Shown one piece after another: positions 25,442 to 35,986 of a DNA stretch of 64,000 bases. The translations under genes were made by a program, and so were the position numbers. Under the pieces are notes generated by a model that was given only the letters and a program-made list of their open reading frames with translations, was not told the origin of the DNA and did not search any database. Numbering within the stretch: the stretch's first letter is position 1; the number at the start of each line of letters is the position of its first letter. Source of the stretch: Devosia faecipullorum. GTDB taxonomy: Bacteria; Pseudomonadota; Alphaproteobacteria; Rhizobiales; Devosiaceae. The stretch is taken from positions 124,001 to 188,000 of the forward strand of contig NZ_JACDXV010000003.1 of NCBI RefSeq assembly GCF_015158295.1. The letters run 5' to 3'.

Positions 25442-27247
25442 ATGACAACGCCGCTCAAGAATATCCGCAACTTTTCCATTGTCGCCCATATCGACCATGG
25501 CAAATCCACGCTCGCCGACCGCCTGATCCAGCTGACCGGCGGGCTCGACCTGCGCGAGATGAAGGAACAGGTTCTCGACTCGATGGATATCGAGCGCGAG
25601 CGGGGCATTACCATCAAGGCCCAGACCGTGCGCCTCACCTATCGCGCGGCGGATGGCGAGGATTATGTCCTCAATCTCATCGACACGCCCGGCCACGTCG
25701 ACTTCGCCTATGAAGTCAGCCGCTCGATGGCCGCCGTGGAAGGCTCGCTGCTGGTGGTCGATGCCAGCCAGGGCGTCGAGGCGCAGACCCTGGCCAATGT
25801 CTATCACGCGCTCGACGCCAATCACGAAATCGTGCCGGTGCTCAACAAGGTCGATCTGCCCGCCGCCGATGTCGAGCGGGTCAAGACCCAGATCGAGGAC
25901 GTGATCGGCATCGACGCTTCCGAAGCGGTGGAGATCTCGGCCAAGACCGGCATGGGCATCGACAAGGTGCTCGAAGCCATCGTCACCCGCCTACCGGCGC
26001 CCAAGGGCGATGTCAGCGCCCCGCTCAAGGCGCTGCTGGTCGATTCCTGGTACGATACCTATCTGGGCGTCGTGGTTCTGGTGCGCATCATTGACGGAGT
26101 GATGAAGAAGAACCAGCGCATCCGCATGATGGCCTCAGGCGCCGTTTACGAGCTGGACCGGGTCGGCGTGTTCACGCCCAAGCTCATCGAAGTGCCCGAA
26201 CTGGGTCCAGGCGAATTGGGCATGTTCACCGCCTCGATCAAGGAAGTGGCCGATACCAATGTCGGCGACACCATTACCGACGACAAGAAGCCCACCGCCG
26301 AGCCCCTGCCCGACTTCCGCCCGGCCCAGCCGGTGGTGTTCTGCGGCCTGTTCCCGGTCGATGCGTCCGATTTCGACGAATTGCGCGCCGCCATGGGCAA
26401 GCTCCGGCTCAACGATGCCAGCTTTTCGTTCGAGATGGAGACCTCGGCGGCGCTCGGCTTCGGCTTCCGCTGCGGCTTTCTGGGTCTGCTGCACCTCGAA
26501 ATCATTCAGGAACGGCTGAGCCGGGAATTCAATCTCGATCTCATCGCTACCGCGCCCAGCGTGGTCTATGAGGTCGAGATGACCAATGGCGAGACCATGA
26601 ATCTGCACAATCCGGCCGATTTGCCGGATGTGATGAAGATCGAGGAAATCCGCGAGCCCTGGATCAAGGCCACCATCCTGACGCCCGACGAATATCTCGG
26701 CGCCATCCTCAAGCTGTGCCAGGACCGGCGCGGCATCCAGAACAACCTCTCCTATGTCGGCTCGCGCGCCATGGTCGAATATGACCTGCCGCTCAACGAA
26801 GTGGTGTTCGATTTCTACGACCGGCTGAAGTCGATTTCCAAGGGCTATGCCAGCTTCGACTACAAGCTCGACACTCACCGCACCGGCGATCTGGTCAAGC
26901 TCACCGTGCTGGTCAATGCCGAGCCCGTCGATGCCCTGGCCATGCTGGTGCATAGAAGCGTCGCAGAATCGCGCGGCCGCCAGATGTGCGAAAAGCTCAA
27001 GGAGCTGATCCCGCCGCACCTGTTCGTGATCCCGATCCAGGCCGCCATTGGCGGCAAGGTCATTGCCCGCGAAACCGTGCGCGCCATGCGCAAGGACGTG
27101 ACCGCCAAATGCTATGGCGGCGACGCGACGCGCAAGCGCAAGCTGCTCGACAAGCAGAAGAAGGGCAAGGCCAAGATGCGCCAATACGGCAATGTCAACA
27201 TCCCGCAGGAAGCCTTCATCAAGGCGCTGAAGATGGGCGACGACTGA
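25442..27247 (+). CDS. lepA: Elongation factor 4 (LepA)
   Basis: A 601-residue translational GTPase, the normal LepA length. The G1 box is AHIDHGKST (residues ~16-24), G3 DTPGHVD, G4 NKVD. The C-terminal LepA-specific domain ends in the conserved basic segment [35 protein letters not shown]. It back-translocates ribosomes under ionic stress. A strong hairpin repeat 46 bp downstream can terminate the transcript. Confidence 0.97.
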   Translation: MTTPLKNIRNFSIVAHIDHGKSTLADRLIQLTGGLDLREMKEQVLDSMDIERERGITIKAQTVRLTYRAADGEDYVLNLIDTPGHVDFAYEVSRSMAAVEGSLLVVDASQGVEAQTLANVYHALDANHEIVPVLNKVDLPAADVERVKTQIEDVIGIDASEAVEISAKTGMGIDKVLEAIVTRLPAPKGDVSAPLKALLVDSWYDTYLGVVVLVRIIDGVMKKNQRIRMMASGAVYELDRVGVFTPKLIEVPELGPGELGMFTASIKEVADTNVGDTITDDKKPTAEPLPDFRPAQPVVFCGLFPVDASDFDELRAAMGKLRLNDASFSFEMETSAALGFGFRCGFLGLLHLEIIQERLSREFNLDLIATAPSVVYEVEMTNGETMNLHNPADLPDVMKIEEIREPWIKATILTPDEYLGAILKLCQDRRGIQNNLSYVGSRAMVEYDLPLNEVVFDFYDRLKSISKGYASFDYKLDTHRTGDLVKLTVLVNAEPVDALAMLVHRSVAESRGRQMCEKLKELIPPHLFVIPIQAAIGGKVIARETVRAMRKDVTAKCYGGDATRKRKLLDKQKKGKAKMRQYGNVNIPQEAFIKALKMGDD

Positions 27248-27292
27248 CCGGCATCATAGGTCGGCCTCACGCATGCGAACCGTCGCAATATC

Positions 27293-27437
27293 GAACCGCA
27301 AAAGTGTCACCCACTTTTGCGGTTCTTGCTTTTAGATCATTTCAGCGTTTTGTAGAAACGTTGAAATGATCTAAGTGTTTGTTTTATCGCGTTTCCGAAC
27401 CGGAAAACCGGTATCCACTTTTCCTGGAAACGCTCTA
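27293..27437. repeat. Compound dispersed palindromic repeat (three hairpin modules)
   Basis: Three palindromes are abutted. Module 1 (27293-27325) is a perfect 14-bp stem GAACCGCAAAAGTG with a 5-base loop followed by TTGCTTTT, which would terminate lepA transcripts. Module 2 (27334-27372) is a 17-bp stem with one mismatch around TGTAG. Module 3 (27389-27437) is bounded by GCGTTTCC / GGAAACGC and ends at the stop codon of the minus-strand L,D-transpeptidase. Mosaic elements with this wording are common in Hyphomicrobiales genomes (established knowledge, unverified here). Confidence 0.8.
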
Positions 27438-28082
27438 GTTGATCACCGTGACCCGGGCACCGACGGGGACGCGGGCATAAAGATCGATGATGTCCTGGTT
27501 CATCAGGCGGATACAGCCCGACGACACATTGGTGCCGATCGTATAGGGCTCGGTGGTGCCATGAATACGGAACAGGGTGTCGGCGCCGTTCTTGTAGAGA
27601 TAGAGCGCGCGGGGCCCCAGCGGGTTTTCTGGGCCGGGCTGCATGCCGCCGGCATAGGGGCCGTAGCGGTCCGGTTCGCGCTGGATCATCGAGCGGGTCG
27701 GGGTCCAGCGCGGCCATTGCGCCTTGCGGCCGATCGTGGCTTCGCCACGGAAGACCAACGCCTCGTCCTTGCCGACACCGATGCCGTAGCGCAGCGCGCG
27801 GTTATTCTCGAGCACCAGATAGAGATAATGGGCCGGGGTATCGACCACGATGGTGCCGGGGCGCTCGGAGGTGAAATAGGGCACTTCCTGGCGCCACCAT
27901 TTGGGATCGACGCGGCGCAGATCCATGGCAGCGACCATATGGGGTTCGCCGGCCACGGGGCCATACATGCGCAGGTAATAGGGATCGATGACCGGCTCCT
28001 GCACCACGGGTTGCCGCGTGGTGGAACAGGCCGATAGGGCGGTGGCGGAAATGCCGAGCAGGAACAGGCGGCGGGAAATCAA
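27435..28082 (-). CDS. L,D-transpeptidase (YkuD family), Tat-type lipoprotein, TTG start
   Basis: A 215-residue protein if it begins at TTG 28082, preceded by GAGG. This start gives an ideal N-terminus: SRRLFL (twin-arginine motif), a short hydrophobic stretch and the lipobox LSAC. The catalytic region is IHG...SSGCIRL with Cys near residue 190. It resembles the protein at 20700-21386 closely in the catalytic domain (QDIIDL.ARVP.GA). The open frame extends to 28238 but codes an implausible N-terminus. Its stop codon coincides with the end of a dispersed repeat. Confidence 0.85.
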   Translation of the reverse strand: MISRRLFLLGISATALSACSTTRQPVVQEPVIDPYYLRMYGPVAGEPHMVAAMDLRRVDPKWWRQEVPYFTSERPGTIVVDTPAHYLYLVLENNRALRYGIGVGKDEALVFRGEATIGRKAQWPRWTPTRSMIQREPDRYGPYAGGMQPGPENPLGPRALYLYKNGADTLFRIHGTTEPYTIGTNVSSGCIRLMNQDIIDLYARVPVGARVTVIN

Positions 28083-28255
28083 CGGAGGAACCTCGGGGGC
28101 AGGCAGGACGGAATTGCGGAGCCGAAACGGCGTGCATATGCGCAGAGCAATACGCTTGTTATCCTTAACGTGGCGCGAATGGGGCAGTTCCCTCGCCACA
28201 ATGTGATGACCCGCTCCCCTGTTGCCGGAACGCCACAAATACCGCTCCGCCCAGC

Positions 28256-28287
28256 AAAAAAGGGCCGGTCGAGGACCGGCCCTTTTT
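28256..28287 (-). terminator. Intrinsic terminator of pnp
   Basis: Minus-strand stem GGGCCGGTC / GACCGGCCC with a three-base loop, followed by TTTTTT, 25 bp beyond the pnp stop codon. The flanking A and T runs make it usable in both directions. Confidence 0.88.
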
Positions 28288-28311
28288 CATGAATGTGTCG
28301 GAAATCGCGCC

Positions 28312-30447
28312 TTATTCGGCCGATTCTTCCTTGACGATTTCCTTGCCGCTCTCCTGGTCGACGACCTTCATGGAGAGGCGGACCTTGCCGCGCTCGTCGA
28401 AGCCGAGAAGCTTGACCCAGACCTTGTCGCCTTCCTTGACCACGTCGGTGGTCTTGGCAACGCGCTGGTCGGCCAGCTGGGAGATGTGCACGAGGCCATC
28501 CTTGGCGCCGAAGAAGTTCACGAAGGCGCCGAAATCGGCGGTCTTGACGACGGTGCCCTGATAGACGGCGCCCACTTCGGCTTCGTCGGTGATCGACTTG
28601 ATCCACTTGATGGCGGCATCGATCTGGCTGCCGTCCGAAGAGGAAACCTTCACCGTGCCGTCGTCTTCGATATTGATCTTGGCGCCGGTCTTTTCGACGA
28701 TCTCGCGGATCACCTTGCCGCCGGTGCCGATCACTTCGCGGATCTTGTCGGTCGGGATCTTGAGCGTTTCGATGCGGGGAGCGAATTCGCCCACTTCGCC
28801 ACGCGAGGCCGAAAGGGCCTTGGCCATTTCGCCCAGAATGTGGACGCGGCCGTCCTTGGCCTGGGCCAGGGCGATCTTCATGATCTCTTCGGTGATACCA
28901 GCGATCTTGATGTCCATCTGCAGCGAGGTGACGCCGTCTTCGGTGCCCGCGACCTTGAAGTCCATGTCGCCCAGGTGATCTTCGTCGCCGAGAATGTCGG
29001 AGAGAACGGCGAATTTCTGGCCTTCCAGGATCAGGCCCATGGCAATGCCGGCCACCGGCTTCTTCATCGGCACGCCGGCATCCATCAATGCCAGCGAGGT
29101 GCCGCAGACGGTCGCCATCGAGGACGAACCGTTGGATTCGGTGATCTCGGAGACGATGCGGATCGTATAGGGGAATTCCTCGATCGAGGGGCGGATCGGG
29201 TTGATGGCGCGCCAGGCGAGCTTGCCATGACCGATTTCGCGGCGGCCGGGCGAACCCATGCGGCCAGCTTCACCCACCGAATAGGGGGGGAAGTTATAAT
29301 GCAGGAGGAAGTTCTCCTTGCGGGTGCCTTCGAGCGAGTCGATATATTGCTCGTCTTCGCCGGTGCCCAGGGTGGCCACGACCAAAGCCTGGGTTTCGCC
29401 ACGGGTGAAGACGGCCGAACCATGGGTGCGCGGCAGGACGCCGACTTCGGCCAGGATCGGCCGCACGGTCTTCAGATCACGACCATCGATACGGCTGCCG
29501 GTGTCCAGAATGTTCCAGCGCACGATCTTGGCCTGGAGATTGTGGACGACTTCGCCCAGTGCTTCCTTGGTGATCTCGCCGGCTTCGATCTTGGCGGCGA
29601 ATGCCTCCTTGACCTTGGCATTGGCGGCGTCAACGGCGGCGTAGCGCGAGGCCTTTTCGGTGATCTGGTAGGCGGCGCGCAGATCGGCTTCGGCAATCGC
29701 CAGAACTTCGGCTTCGAGGGCCGAGAAATCGGGCGGGGTGAAGTCGCGCGGTTCCTTGGCGGCCAGTTCGGCCAGCTGGATGATCGCCTCAATCACCTGG
29801 GCAGAAGCCTTGTGGCCGAACATGACGGCGCCGAGCATGACGTCCTCGGAAAGCTCCTGGGCTTCCGATTCCACCATCAGCACGGCGTCCTGAGTGCCGG
29901 CCATGACCAGGTCGAGCTTGCTGTCGGAACGGCGGTCAACCGGCAGGTTGAGCACATATTCGCCGTCCACATAGCCGACGCGGGCGGCGCCGATCGGGCC
30001 CATGAAGGGCACGCCGGAAATGGTCAGCGCGGCAGAGGCGGCGACCATGGCCAAAACGTCGGGATTGTTTTCCATATCGTGCTGGAGAACGGTGATGACC
30101 ACCTGGGTCTCGTTCTTGTAGCCATCGGGGAAAAGCGGGCGGATCGGGCGGTCGATGAGGCGCGAAACCAGGGTTTCGTTCTCGCTGGGACGGCCTTCGC
30201 GCTTGAAATAGCCGCCCGGAATCTTGCCGGCAGCGAAGTATTTTTCCTGGTAATTGACGGTCAGCGGGAAGAAGTCCTGGCCCGGCTTGGCCGACTTGGC
30301 GCTGACGACGGTGGCCAGCAGCACGGTCTCGCCCAGGGTGGCGAGCACGGCGCCATCGGCCTGGCGGGCGATCTTGCCGGTTTCGAGCGTCAGCGGCTGG
30401 CCGCCCCAATTGAGCTCGACCTTATGGTGATCAAACTTGATCGACAT
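28312..30447 (-). CDS. pnp: Polyribonucleotide nucleotidyltransferase (PNPase)
   Basis: A 711-residue protein of standard length: two RNase PH domains, then KH ([20 protein letters not shown]) and S1 ([20 protein letters not shown]) domains at the C-terminus. It degrades RNA 3' to 5' by phosphorolysis and is part of the degradosome. The true start is ATG 30447 ([12 protein letters not shown]) with a GGAAAG site; the open frame to 30654 is a leader artefact. It lies 292 bp downstream of rpsO on the same strand. Confidence 0.97.
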   Translation of the reverse strand: MSIKFDHHKVELNWGGQPLTLETGKIARQADGAVLATLGETVLLATVVSAKSAKPGQDFFPLTVNYQEKYFAAGKIPGGYFKREGRPSENETLVSRLIDRPIRPLFPDGYKNETQVVITVLQHDMENNPDVLAMVAASAALTISGVPFMGPIGAARVGYVDGEYVLNLPVDRRSDSKLDLVMAGTQDAVLMVESEAQELSEDVMLGAVMFGHKASAQVIEAIIQLAELAAKEPRDFTPPDFSALEAEVLAIAEADLRAAYQITEKASRYAAVDAANAKVKEAFAAKIEAGEITKEALGEVVHNLQAKIVRWNILDTGSRIDGRDLKTVRPILAEVGVLPRTHGSAVFTRGETQALVVATLGTGEDEQYIDSLEGTRKENFLLHYNFPPYSVGEAGRMGSPGRREIGHGKLAWRAINPIRPSIEEFPYTIRIVSEITESNGSSSMATVCGTSLALMDAGVPMKKPVAGIAMGLILEGQKFAVLSDILGDEDHLGDMDFKVAGTEDGVTSLQMDIKIAGITEEIMKIALAQAKDGRVHILGEMAKALSASRGEVGEFAPRIETLKIPTDKIREVIGTGGKVIREIVEKTGAKINIEDDGTVKVSSSDGSQIDAAIKWIKSITDEAEVGAVYQGTVVKTADFGAFVNFFGAKDGLVHISQLADQRVAKTTDVVKEGDKVWVKLLGFDERGKVRLSMKVVDQESGKEIVKEESAE

Positions 30448-30696
30448 GAATTTCGTCTTTCCATTCTGCCGGATGCGCGGGAACGCGAGGCTTAGGCGAA
30501 TGCCCCACGAACGTCTCCGGTGTGCCCGCACTGGCCCGCGCACCCCATGTGCGCACCAGCTCAAAATCAGGCACGTGTTGCTGTCTGGCAGGGACAGAAC
30601 ATGGGCAAGACAATGAGACTCTCCAGCACGAGGAGAGCCCGATAATCCTGCCATGCTCCGGCACTGCCGGCCTAAAGCGTTCCTGCCATGAGGAAC

Positions 30697-30730
30697 GGCC
30701 GGCGCGGAAGCCAGGCTCCCGCGCCGGAAA
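30697..30730 (-). other. Strong hairpin in the rpsO-pnp spacer
   Basis: CCGGCGCGG and CCGCGCCGG at about 30701-30729 form a long GC stem just after the rpsO stop. No T tract follows, so it is more likely a processing or stability element than a terminator. In E. coli the rpsO-pnp transcript is cut by RNase III in this spacer; whether that happens here is inference. I see no gene in the rest of the spacer. Confidence 0.4.
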
Positions 30731-30739
30731 CGTCTTCGC

Positions 30740-31009
30740 CTAGCGGCGCAGGCCGAGCTTTTCGATCAGCGTCTTGTAGCGGGCATCGTCCACCTTCTTG
30801 AGGTAGTCGAGCAGGCTGCGACGGGTCGAAACCAGCTTGAGCAGACCACGACGGGAATGGTTATCCTTGCCGTGACCCTTGAAGTGCTCGGTGAGATTGG
30901 CAATACGCTCGGAGAGGATGGCAACCTGGACTTCCGGCGAGCCGGTATCGTTGGCCGAAGTTGCATATTCCTTGATGAGGGCAGTCTTGCGCTCTGCAGT
31001 AATCGACAT
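30740..31009 (-). CDS. rpsO: 30S ribosomal protein S15
   Basis: An 89-residue protein of exact family length with the S15 signatures [15 protein letters not shown] and [20 protein letters not shown]. It binds 16S rRNA h20-h22 in early assembly. Start ATG 31009; the open frame beyond is not used. In most alphaproteobacteria truB lies directly upstream. Here an HWE kinase gene is upstream instead. Confidence 0.98.
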   Translation of the reverse strand: MSITAERKTALIKEYATSANDTGSPEVQVAILSERIANLTEHFKGHGKDNHSRRGLLKLVSTRRSLLDYLKKVDDARYKTLIEKLGLRR

Positions 31010-31152
31010 CGGGCATATCCTTTCGAAAATGAGGATGTTGGCCGCCCCAGCCGGGATGTCGTCCAGGTGGGGCCGTTCTCGCCGGCGGCATAAGGAAAGT
31101 CCCGCTGCGCCGGCTGGCGCTCTATAGGGCAAAGTGGACGGAAAAGCCAGAC

Positions 31153-32856
31153 CTATCGGTTTTCGGCCTCCTCGTCGGGCCGGGGGGCGGCAAAGGCCGG
31201 ATCGAGCGCCGAAAGCGGCACCTCGAAGATCCATTCCACACCGTCTTCATGGGCGATGCGCTCGACCTGCGCGCCCAGCGCGCCGCCCACCATGGTGCGC
31301 AGCACGATGGTGCCGAAGCCGGAATGGTCGCTGTCCACCAGCTTGCCGCTCAGGATTTCGCGCCAGCAGATGCGCAGATTGTCCTGGTCGAGCGTCCAGG
31401 TCAGCGCCAGCCGCCCTTCGGGATCGGCAAAGGCGCCGAAGCGGGTGGCATTGGTGGCCAGCTCATGCAGGGCCATGCCGAGGATCTGCGCGCCCTGCGG
31501 ATTGATGCGCAGGGGTGGACCCGCAATGGTGTCCCGCGCGTCGCAGGGGCGGAAGGGCACCAATTGCTCGGCAATCAGATCGCTGAGCATGACGCCGGCG
31601 CGGCCATGGGCCAAGAGCAGGTCGGTCGAGCGCGCCAATCCCATGATGCGGCGCTCCAGCGCCTGCACATAGGTGGGCAGGTCATTGGCGCCGCGCGCCG
31701 TCTGCTTGGCCATGGCGGCGATCACCGCCATCTGGTTCTTGGAGCGATGCGCCAGCTCGCGCATAAGGAAGCGGATATCGCGTTCGGCGATCTGCCTTTG
31801 CTCGGAGGCGTCGGCCAGGGCCTTGGAGACCTCGGCGATCTCGGTGACGGGGTAGGAGCGGGGATAGACCGCCTCGCCGCGTCCCATGCGCGCAGCGTCG
31901 AGGCGCAGCCCCTTGACCGACTGGCCGATGCGCCGGGCGATGAGAAAGGCGACCGCCGCGGCCGCAACGGCGATGGTCAGGCCCCAGGCCGCCAATTGCA
32001 GCAGCGTTTCCTCCAGCGGGCGCCGCACCTGGTCTGTCGGCGCCCAGGCGACGATGCGCCAGCCGGTCAGGCTCGACCGCCATTCGGCGGTGACCACGTC
32101 CTCCCCGTCCAGACGCTCTTCCACCCATTCGCCGCCCGCATCGACAGCCCCGCGACGCAGCGGCAGCAGGGAGGCGATTTCAAGCCCGGCATCGGCAGTG
32201 GCAGCAATGATGGTATTGTCGGCGTCGATCAGGGCGGCATTCCAGCCAGCGGGCAATTGGCGCGATTGCAGGGCGGGCACCAGATTGCGGGCATTTTGGG
32301 TCAAGGCTATGGCCACGACCGGTTCGGCGCCTGATATTGGCAGCCATACATTGAAGGCGGGACTCTGCGCCGTCTGCCCGAAAAACAGGCCGGAAATGGT
32401 GACGAGGCCACGCTCCTTGGCTAGCCTGGCCGTTTCGGGGTCGGACGTGAGGCCCAGGCTCGTGCCGTAATCGACCCTGGTATTGAGCAATTGGTCCATC
32501 TCACCATCCACGGCCAACAGATAGGCGCCACTTCCGGCCAGTGCCTGGACGGCGCGACCGTGAAATTCAGCCAGGTTGCCGCTGCGCAGGAAACCCGAAG
32601 TGGACAGGACGCGCAATGTCGTCGCCATGCCGGCGATCTCGCGGTCGATCGAATGGCCCATGGCCTGCACCGTGGCATTGGTGAGGGCGTGCAACACCTC
32701 CTGCTGGGCGTCGTCAGTCCGGTTGAGGAGCACCAGCGTCACCGCGAAGGCGGGCACCAGGATCGCCAGCACCAGCGCAATGAGATAAAATGCCACCGGT
32801 CGCGAGCGCGGGCTCGCGTGGCTCACGCCCAGCTGCCGCATCGTGTCCTCCGCCAT
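31153..32856 (-). CDS. HWE/HisKA_2-type membrane sensor histidine kinase
   Basis: A 567-residue kinase. Helix 1 (~residues 20-45) and helix 2 (~285-305) bracket a ~240-residue periplasmic sensor of dCache-like layout; a HAMP-like linker follows. The phospho-acceptor box [16 protein letters not shown] (His ~370) and the C-terminal ATPase ([21 protein letters not shown]) identify the HWE/HisKA_2 class. No response regulator is adjacent. Kinases of this class often feed PhyR of the EcfG stress pathway in alphaproteobacteria. That link is inference here. Start ATG 32856 is preferred to the frame opening at 32892. Confidence 0.85.
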   Translation of the reverse strand: MAEDTMRQLGVSHASPRSRPVAFYLIALVLAILVPAFAVTLVLLNRTDDAQQEVLHALTNATVQAMGHSIDREIAGMATTLRVLSTSGFLRSGNLAEFHGRAVQALAGSGAYLLAVDGEMDQLLNTRVDYGTSLGLTSDPETARLAKERGLVTISGLFFGQTAQSPAFNVWLPISGAEPVVAIALTQNARNLVPALQSRQLPAGWNAALIDADNTIIAATADAGLEIASLLPLRRGAVDAGGEWVEERLDGEDVVTAEWRSSLTGWRIVAWAPTDQVRRPLEETLLQLAAWGLTIAVAAAAVAFLIARRIGQSVKGLRLDAARMGRGEAVYPRSYPVTEIAEVSKALADASEQRQIAERDIRFLMRELAHRSKNQMAVIAAMAKQTARGANDLPTYVQALERRIMGLARSTDLLLAHGRAGVMLSDLIAEQLVPFRPCDARDTIAGPPLRINPQGAQILGMALHELATNATRFGAFADPEGRLALTWTLDQDNLRICWREILSGKLVDSDHSGFGTIVLRTMVGGALGAQVERIAHEDGVEWIFEVPLSALDPAFAAPRPDEEAENR

Positions 32857-33176
32857 GCCCTGAATCCCTTCACATTCCGGCCTTGCGACCAATCAGAACC
32901 TGGCACTGGCGCTGGTCGCGGGAAACTTTCGTTCACCGGCTCGTCAATGTCACCCCATTTTTTGTCGAAATCGGCCATTCTGGCCCGCCATGGCCGGCCT
33001 CGGTGCTCCTGCGCGGCGGCCCGGCGCTGAATCAGCCTGGCCTGTCTCGTCCGTCAATCAAATTCGTCAGTCGTGTTCAGCAGTCGGGCAAATCCGGCCC
33101 ATATTCTTAAACCCCCAAGAAGGAGTGTGGTTGCAGCCCATGGCATCACGGCTTTTCGTCTGGTAGAGAACGCGCC
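32857..33176. other. Divergent intergenic region between the HWE kinase and miaB
   Basis: This 320-bp gap must contain both promoters. I see no convincing sigma-70 or EcfG pair and no long inverted repeat. Its notable content is a strong AAGAAGGAG at 33117-33125 preceding a tiny leader frame before miaB, listed separately. Confidence 0.5.
33131..33166 (+). CDS. Possible leader peptide upstream of miaB
   Basis: An AAGGAG ribosome-binding site ends at 33125. A TTG at 33131 opens an 11-codon frame ([11 protein letters not shown]) that stops at 33164-33166; an internal ATG at 33140 would give 8 codons. The stop lies 10 bp before the miaB ATG, and miaB itself has only a weak AGAGAA site. This suggests translational coupling, but the peptide is too short to support by composition. 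Confidence 0.3.
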   Translation: MQPMASRLFVW

Positions 33177-34586
33177 ATGACCGAGATGGACAAAGCCCCC
33201 CAGACCGCGCCAAGGCGCGTCTTCATCAAGACCTATGGCTGTCAGATGAACGTCTATGACAGCGATCGCATGGTCGATGCCCTGGCCCCGCACGGCTATG
33301 TGCCGACCCAGGAGCCGGGTGACGCCGATCTGGTGCTGCTCAATACCTGCCATATCCGCGAAAAGGCCTCCGAGAAGGTGTTTTCCGAACTCGGGCGGCT
33401 CAAGGAATTGCAGGGCGAGAGACGGGCCGCGGGCGGGGACATGATGATCGGGGTCGCCGGTTGCGTGGCGCAGGCCGAGGGCGAGGAAATTGCCCGCCGC
33501 GCGCCCATGGTCGATCTGGTCTTCGGCCCGCAGGCCTATCACCGCCTGCCCGACATGCTGGCGCAGGCCGAGGGGCAACGCCACCTGCATCCGAGCCTCA
33601 AGAAGGCGGTGATCGATACCGATTTTCCCGAAGAGGACAAGTTCGCCCACCTGCCGGCCGCCAAGAAGGAAGTCACCATCAAGCGCGGCCTCACCGCCTT
33701 TCTGACCGTGCAGGAAGGGTGCGATAAATTCTGCTCCTTCTGCGTGGTGCCCTATACGCGCGGCGCCGAAGTCAGCCGCCCGGTGGCGCAGGTTCTGGCC
33801 GAGGCGAGGGGCCTGATCGAGGCCGGGGTCAAGGAGATCACCCTGCTCGGCCAGAACGTCAATGCCTATCACGGCCTCGATGCCGGGGGGCGCGATGTCG
33901 GTCTGGGCGAACTGGCCTATCTTCTCGCCGAAATTCCCGGCCTCGAGCGGTTGCGCTATACGACCAGCCATCCGCGCGACATGGATGAGGCGCTGATTGC
34001 GGCGCATCGCGACCTGCCGCTGCTGATGCCCTATCTGCACCTGCCGGTGCAGTCGGGTTCCGACCGCATCCTCAAGGCCATGAACCGCAGGCATACCAGC
34101 GCCGAATATCTGGCGCTGATCGAGCGCATCAAGCAGGCGCGCCCCGACATGGCGCTTTCCGGCGATTTCATCGTCGGCTTTCCCGGCGAGACCGACCAGG
34201 ATTTCGAGGATACGCTCACCATCATCCGCCAGACCGGCTATGCCTCGGCCTATTCGTTCAAATATTCGACCCGCCCCGGCACGCCCGGCGCTACGCTCAC
34301 CGAGCAGGTGGATGAAGCAGTCAAGACCGAGCGCCTCCATCGCCTGCAGGAGCTGGTCAATCAGCAGACCACCGACTTCCACGCTTCCTGCGTCGGCAAG
34401 ACCATGCCGGTGCTGATCGAGCGGGTCGGGCGCATGCCCGGCCAGGTCGGCGGCCGTTCGCCCTATCTGCAAGCCGTGCATCTTGAAGGCAGCACCGATC
34501 TCATCGGCGCCATCCATGAGGTGGAGATCATCGGGACGAGCACGAACTCGCTGGTCGGACGGCTCAAGCAGGCAGCGGCGGCTTAG
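33177..34586 (+). CDS. miaB: tRNA-2-methylthio-N6-dimethylallyladenosine synthase MiaB
   Basis: A 469-residue radical-SAM methylthiotransferase. The N-terminal cluster cysteines are in YGCQMN, NTCHIRE and AGCVAQAEG. The radical-SAM triad is CDKFCSFC (residues ~182-189). A TRAM domain ends the protein ([11 protein letters not shown]). It adds the 2-methylthio group to i6A37 of tRNA. miaB-phoH-ybeY-corC is the usual alphaproteobacterial order and is kept here, but a terminator separates miaB from phoH. Confidence 0.96.
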   Translation: MTEMDKAPQTAPRRVFIKTYGCQMNVYDSDRMVDALAPHGYVPTQEPGDADLVLLNTCHIREKASEKVFSELGRLKELQGERRAAGGDMMIGVAGCVAQAEGEEIARRAPMVDLVFGPQAYHRLPDMLAQAEGQRHLHPSLKKAVIDTDFPEEDKFAHLPAAKKEVTIKRGLTAFLTVQEGCDKFCSFCVVPYTRGAEVSRPVAQVLAEARGLIEAGVKEITLLGQNVNAYHGLDAGGRDVGLGELAYLLAEIPGLERLRYTTSHPRDMDEALIAAHRDLPLLMPYLHLPVQSGSDRILKAMNRRHTSAEYLALIERIKQARPDMALSGDFIVGFPGETDQDFEDTLTIIRQTGYASAYSFKYSTRPGTPGATLTEQVDEAVKTERLHRLQELVNQQTTDFHASCVGKTMPVLIERVGRMPGQVGGRSPYLQAVHLEGSTDLIGAIHEVEIIGTSTNSLVGRLKQAAAA

Positions 34587-34626
34587 GTCCGCCCGCCATT
34601 CGGGCATCGCCCTCTCGACCTCCGAA

Positions 34627-34654
34627 CCAAAAAACGCCCCGACGGGGCGTTTTT
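34627..34654. terminator. Bidirectional-looking intrinsic terminator after miaB
   Basis: ACGCCCC-GAC-GGGGCGT flanked by A5 and T5, 41 bp after the miaB stop. It is symmetric and could work on both strands; on the plus strand it separates miaB from phoH. Confidence 0.85.
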
Positions 34655-34774
34655 GCCCTTCGGGCCGGTGCGGAGTGTCACAAAATATCTACAGACATTG
34701 AACGCAAATCGTCCTAGCCTCGTTCTGCATTGGGCGACGCAGTCCCGCGGCGCCCCCCTTGGAGCCGAGAAAGC

Positions 34775-35848
34775 TTGAGCAGGCACTTGCCACCGACCGC
34801 CGATAACGCCCTCGCATCGCAACTCGAACTCGCCTTTGAAGACAATCGCCTGGCCGCCCAGCTCTATGGCGATTTCGACCAGAATCTCGCCCTTATCGAA
34901 CAGCGCCTGGCCGTCACCGCCACGCCGCGCGGGAATCACGTCCTGCTCAAGGGCGCGTCCAGCCGCGTGGATCAGGCGCGAAGGGTGCTGGAATCGCTCT
35001 ATGGTGGGCTTGAGGAAGGCCGCGCCGCCGACATCGCCGATGTCGATGCGATGATCCGCATGATCGAGACCGAGGACAGCCAGCTGACCCTGCCGACGCT
35101 GGAGCGCAAGGGCAAGGTGCGCATGGCTCAGATCGCCACCCGCAAGTCCACCATTCTCGCCCGCACCCCGGCGCAGGACGCCTATATGCGCGCCATGGAG
35201 CGGAGCGAACTGGTCTTCGGCATCGGCCCGGCGGGCACCGGCAAGACCTATCTGGCCGTCGCCCATGCCGCCTCGCTGCTCGAGCGTGGCGACATCAATC
35301 GCATCATCCTGTCGCGTCCGGCGGTGGAAGCGGGCGAGCGCCTGGGCTTTCTGCCCGGCGACATGAAGGAAAAGGTCGATCCCTATCTGCGCCCGCTCTA
35401 TGACGCGCTCTATGACATGATGAAGCCGGAAAATGTCGAGCGTTGCATCACGTCGGGCATTATCGAGGTCGCCCCGCTCGCCTTCATGCGCGGCCGGACC
35501 CTTTCCAATGCCGTGGTGATCTTGGACGAAGCGCAGAACACCACCTCCATGCAGATGAAGATGTTCCTGACGCGGCTGGGAGAAAATTCCAAGATGATCG
35601 TCACCGGCGACCCCACCCAGGTCGATCTGCCGCGCGGCGAACGTTCGGGCCTCGTGGAAGCGGTCAATCTGCTCGATGGCGTCGAGGGCGTGCATATTTC
35701 GCGCTTCAATGACAAGGACGTGGTGCGCCACGCGCTTGTCGGGCGCATCGTTCGGGCCTATGAGCAGGACACCGCGCGCCGCCTCGCCGAAAAAGAAGGC
35801 GACAGGGAAGGCCTGGCGCGCACATTGGGCACTTTGCCCCGGAGCTGA
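34775..35848 (+). CDS. PhoH family ATPase (YbeZ)
   Basis: A 357-residue protein with an N-terminal KH-like region and a P-loop ATPase: Walker A GPAGTGKT (residues ~151-158) and Walker B VVILDEAQNT (~248-257). YbeZ works with the neighbouring endoribonuclease YbeY in rRNA maturation. No ATG precedes the conserved region; TTG 34775 has a GGAG about 10 bp upstream, and TTG 34730 is an alternative. The start is therefore uncertain. A promoter must lie between the terminator at 34627-34654 and the start. Confidence 0.92.
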   Translation: MSRHLPPTADNALASQLELAFEDNRLAAQLYGDFDQNLALIEQRLAVTATPRGNHVLLKGASSRVDQARRVLESLYGGLEEGRAADIADVDAMIRMIETEDSQLTLPTLERKGKVRMAQIATRKSTILARTPAQDAYMRAMERSELVFGIGPAGTGKTYLAVAHAASLLERGDINRIILSRPAVEAGERLGFLPGDMKEKVDPYLRPLYDALYDMMKPENVERCITSGIIEVAPLAFMRGRTLSNAVVILDEAQNTTSMQMKMFLTRLGENSKMIVTGDPTQVDLPRGERSGLVEAVNLLDGVEGVHISRFNDKDVVRHALVGRIVRAYEQDTARRLAEKEGDREGLARTLGTLPRS

Positions 35849-35866
35849 TCGCAATAACAGCAGCGA

Positions 35867-35966
35867 TGGCATTCCGGCGCAGGCCGGAATCCATGCGCTG
35901 GACCAGTCCCGCTCTGGATAAAGCGGCAAGTCACGGATATGGGTCCCGGCCTGCGCCGGGATGACA
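35867..35966. repeat. Head-to-head pair of 29-bp palindromic repeat units
   Basis: Unit 1 (35867-35895) and the reverse complement of unit 2 (35938-35966) share the pattern TG-CAT-CCGGCGCAGGCCGG--CCAT with few mismatches. Each unit is itself a palindrome around CCGGC-GCAG-GCCGG, and the two are 42 bp apart. The same arrangement occurs at 61643-61743. It lies inside the phoH-ybeY spacer, so it is likely transcribed. Confidence 0.75.
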
Positions 35967-35986
35967 CCGTGGAAATTGAAGAGCCG

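Noticed and set aside
28222-30495. A 757-codon frame antisense to pnp
   Set aside because: Shadow of the pnp coding sequence; pnp has the complete KH and S1 domains.
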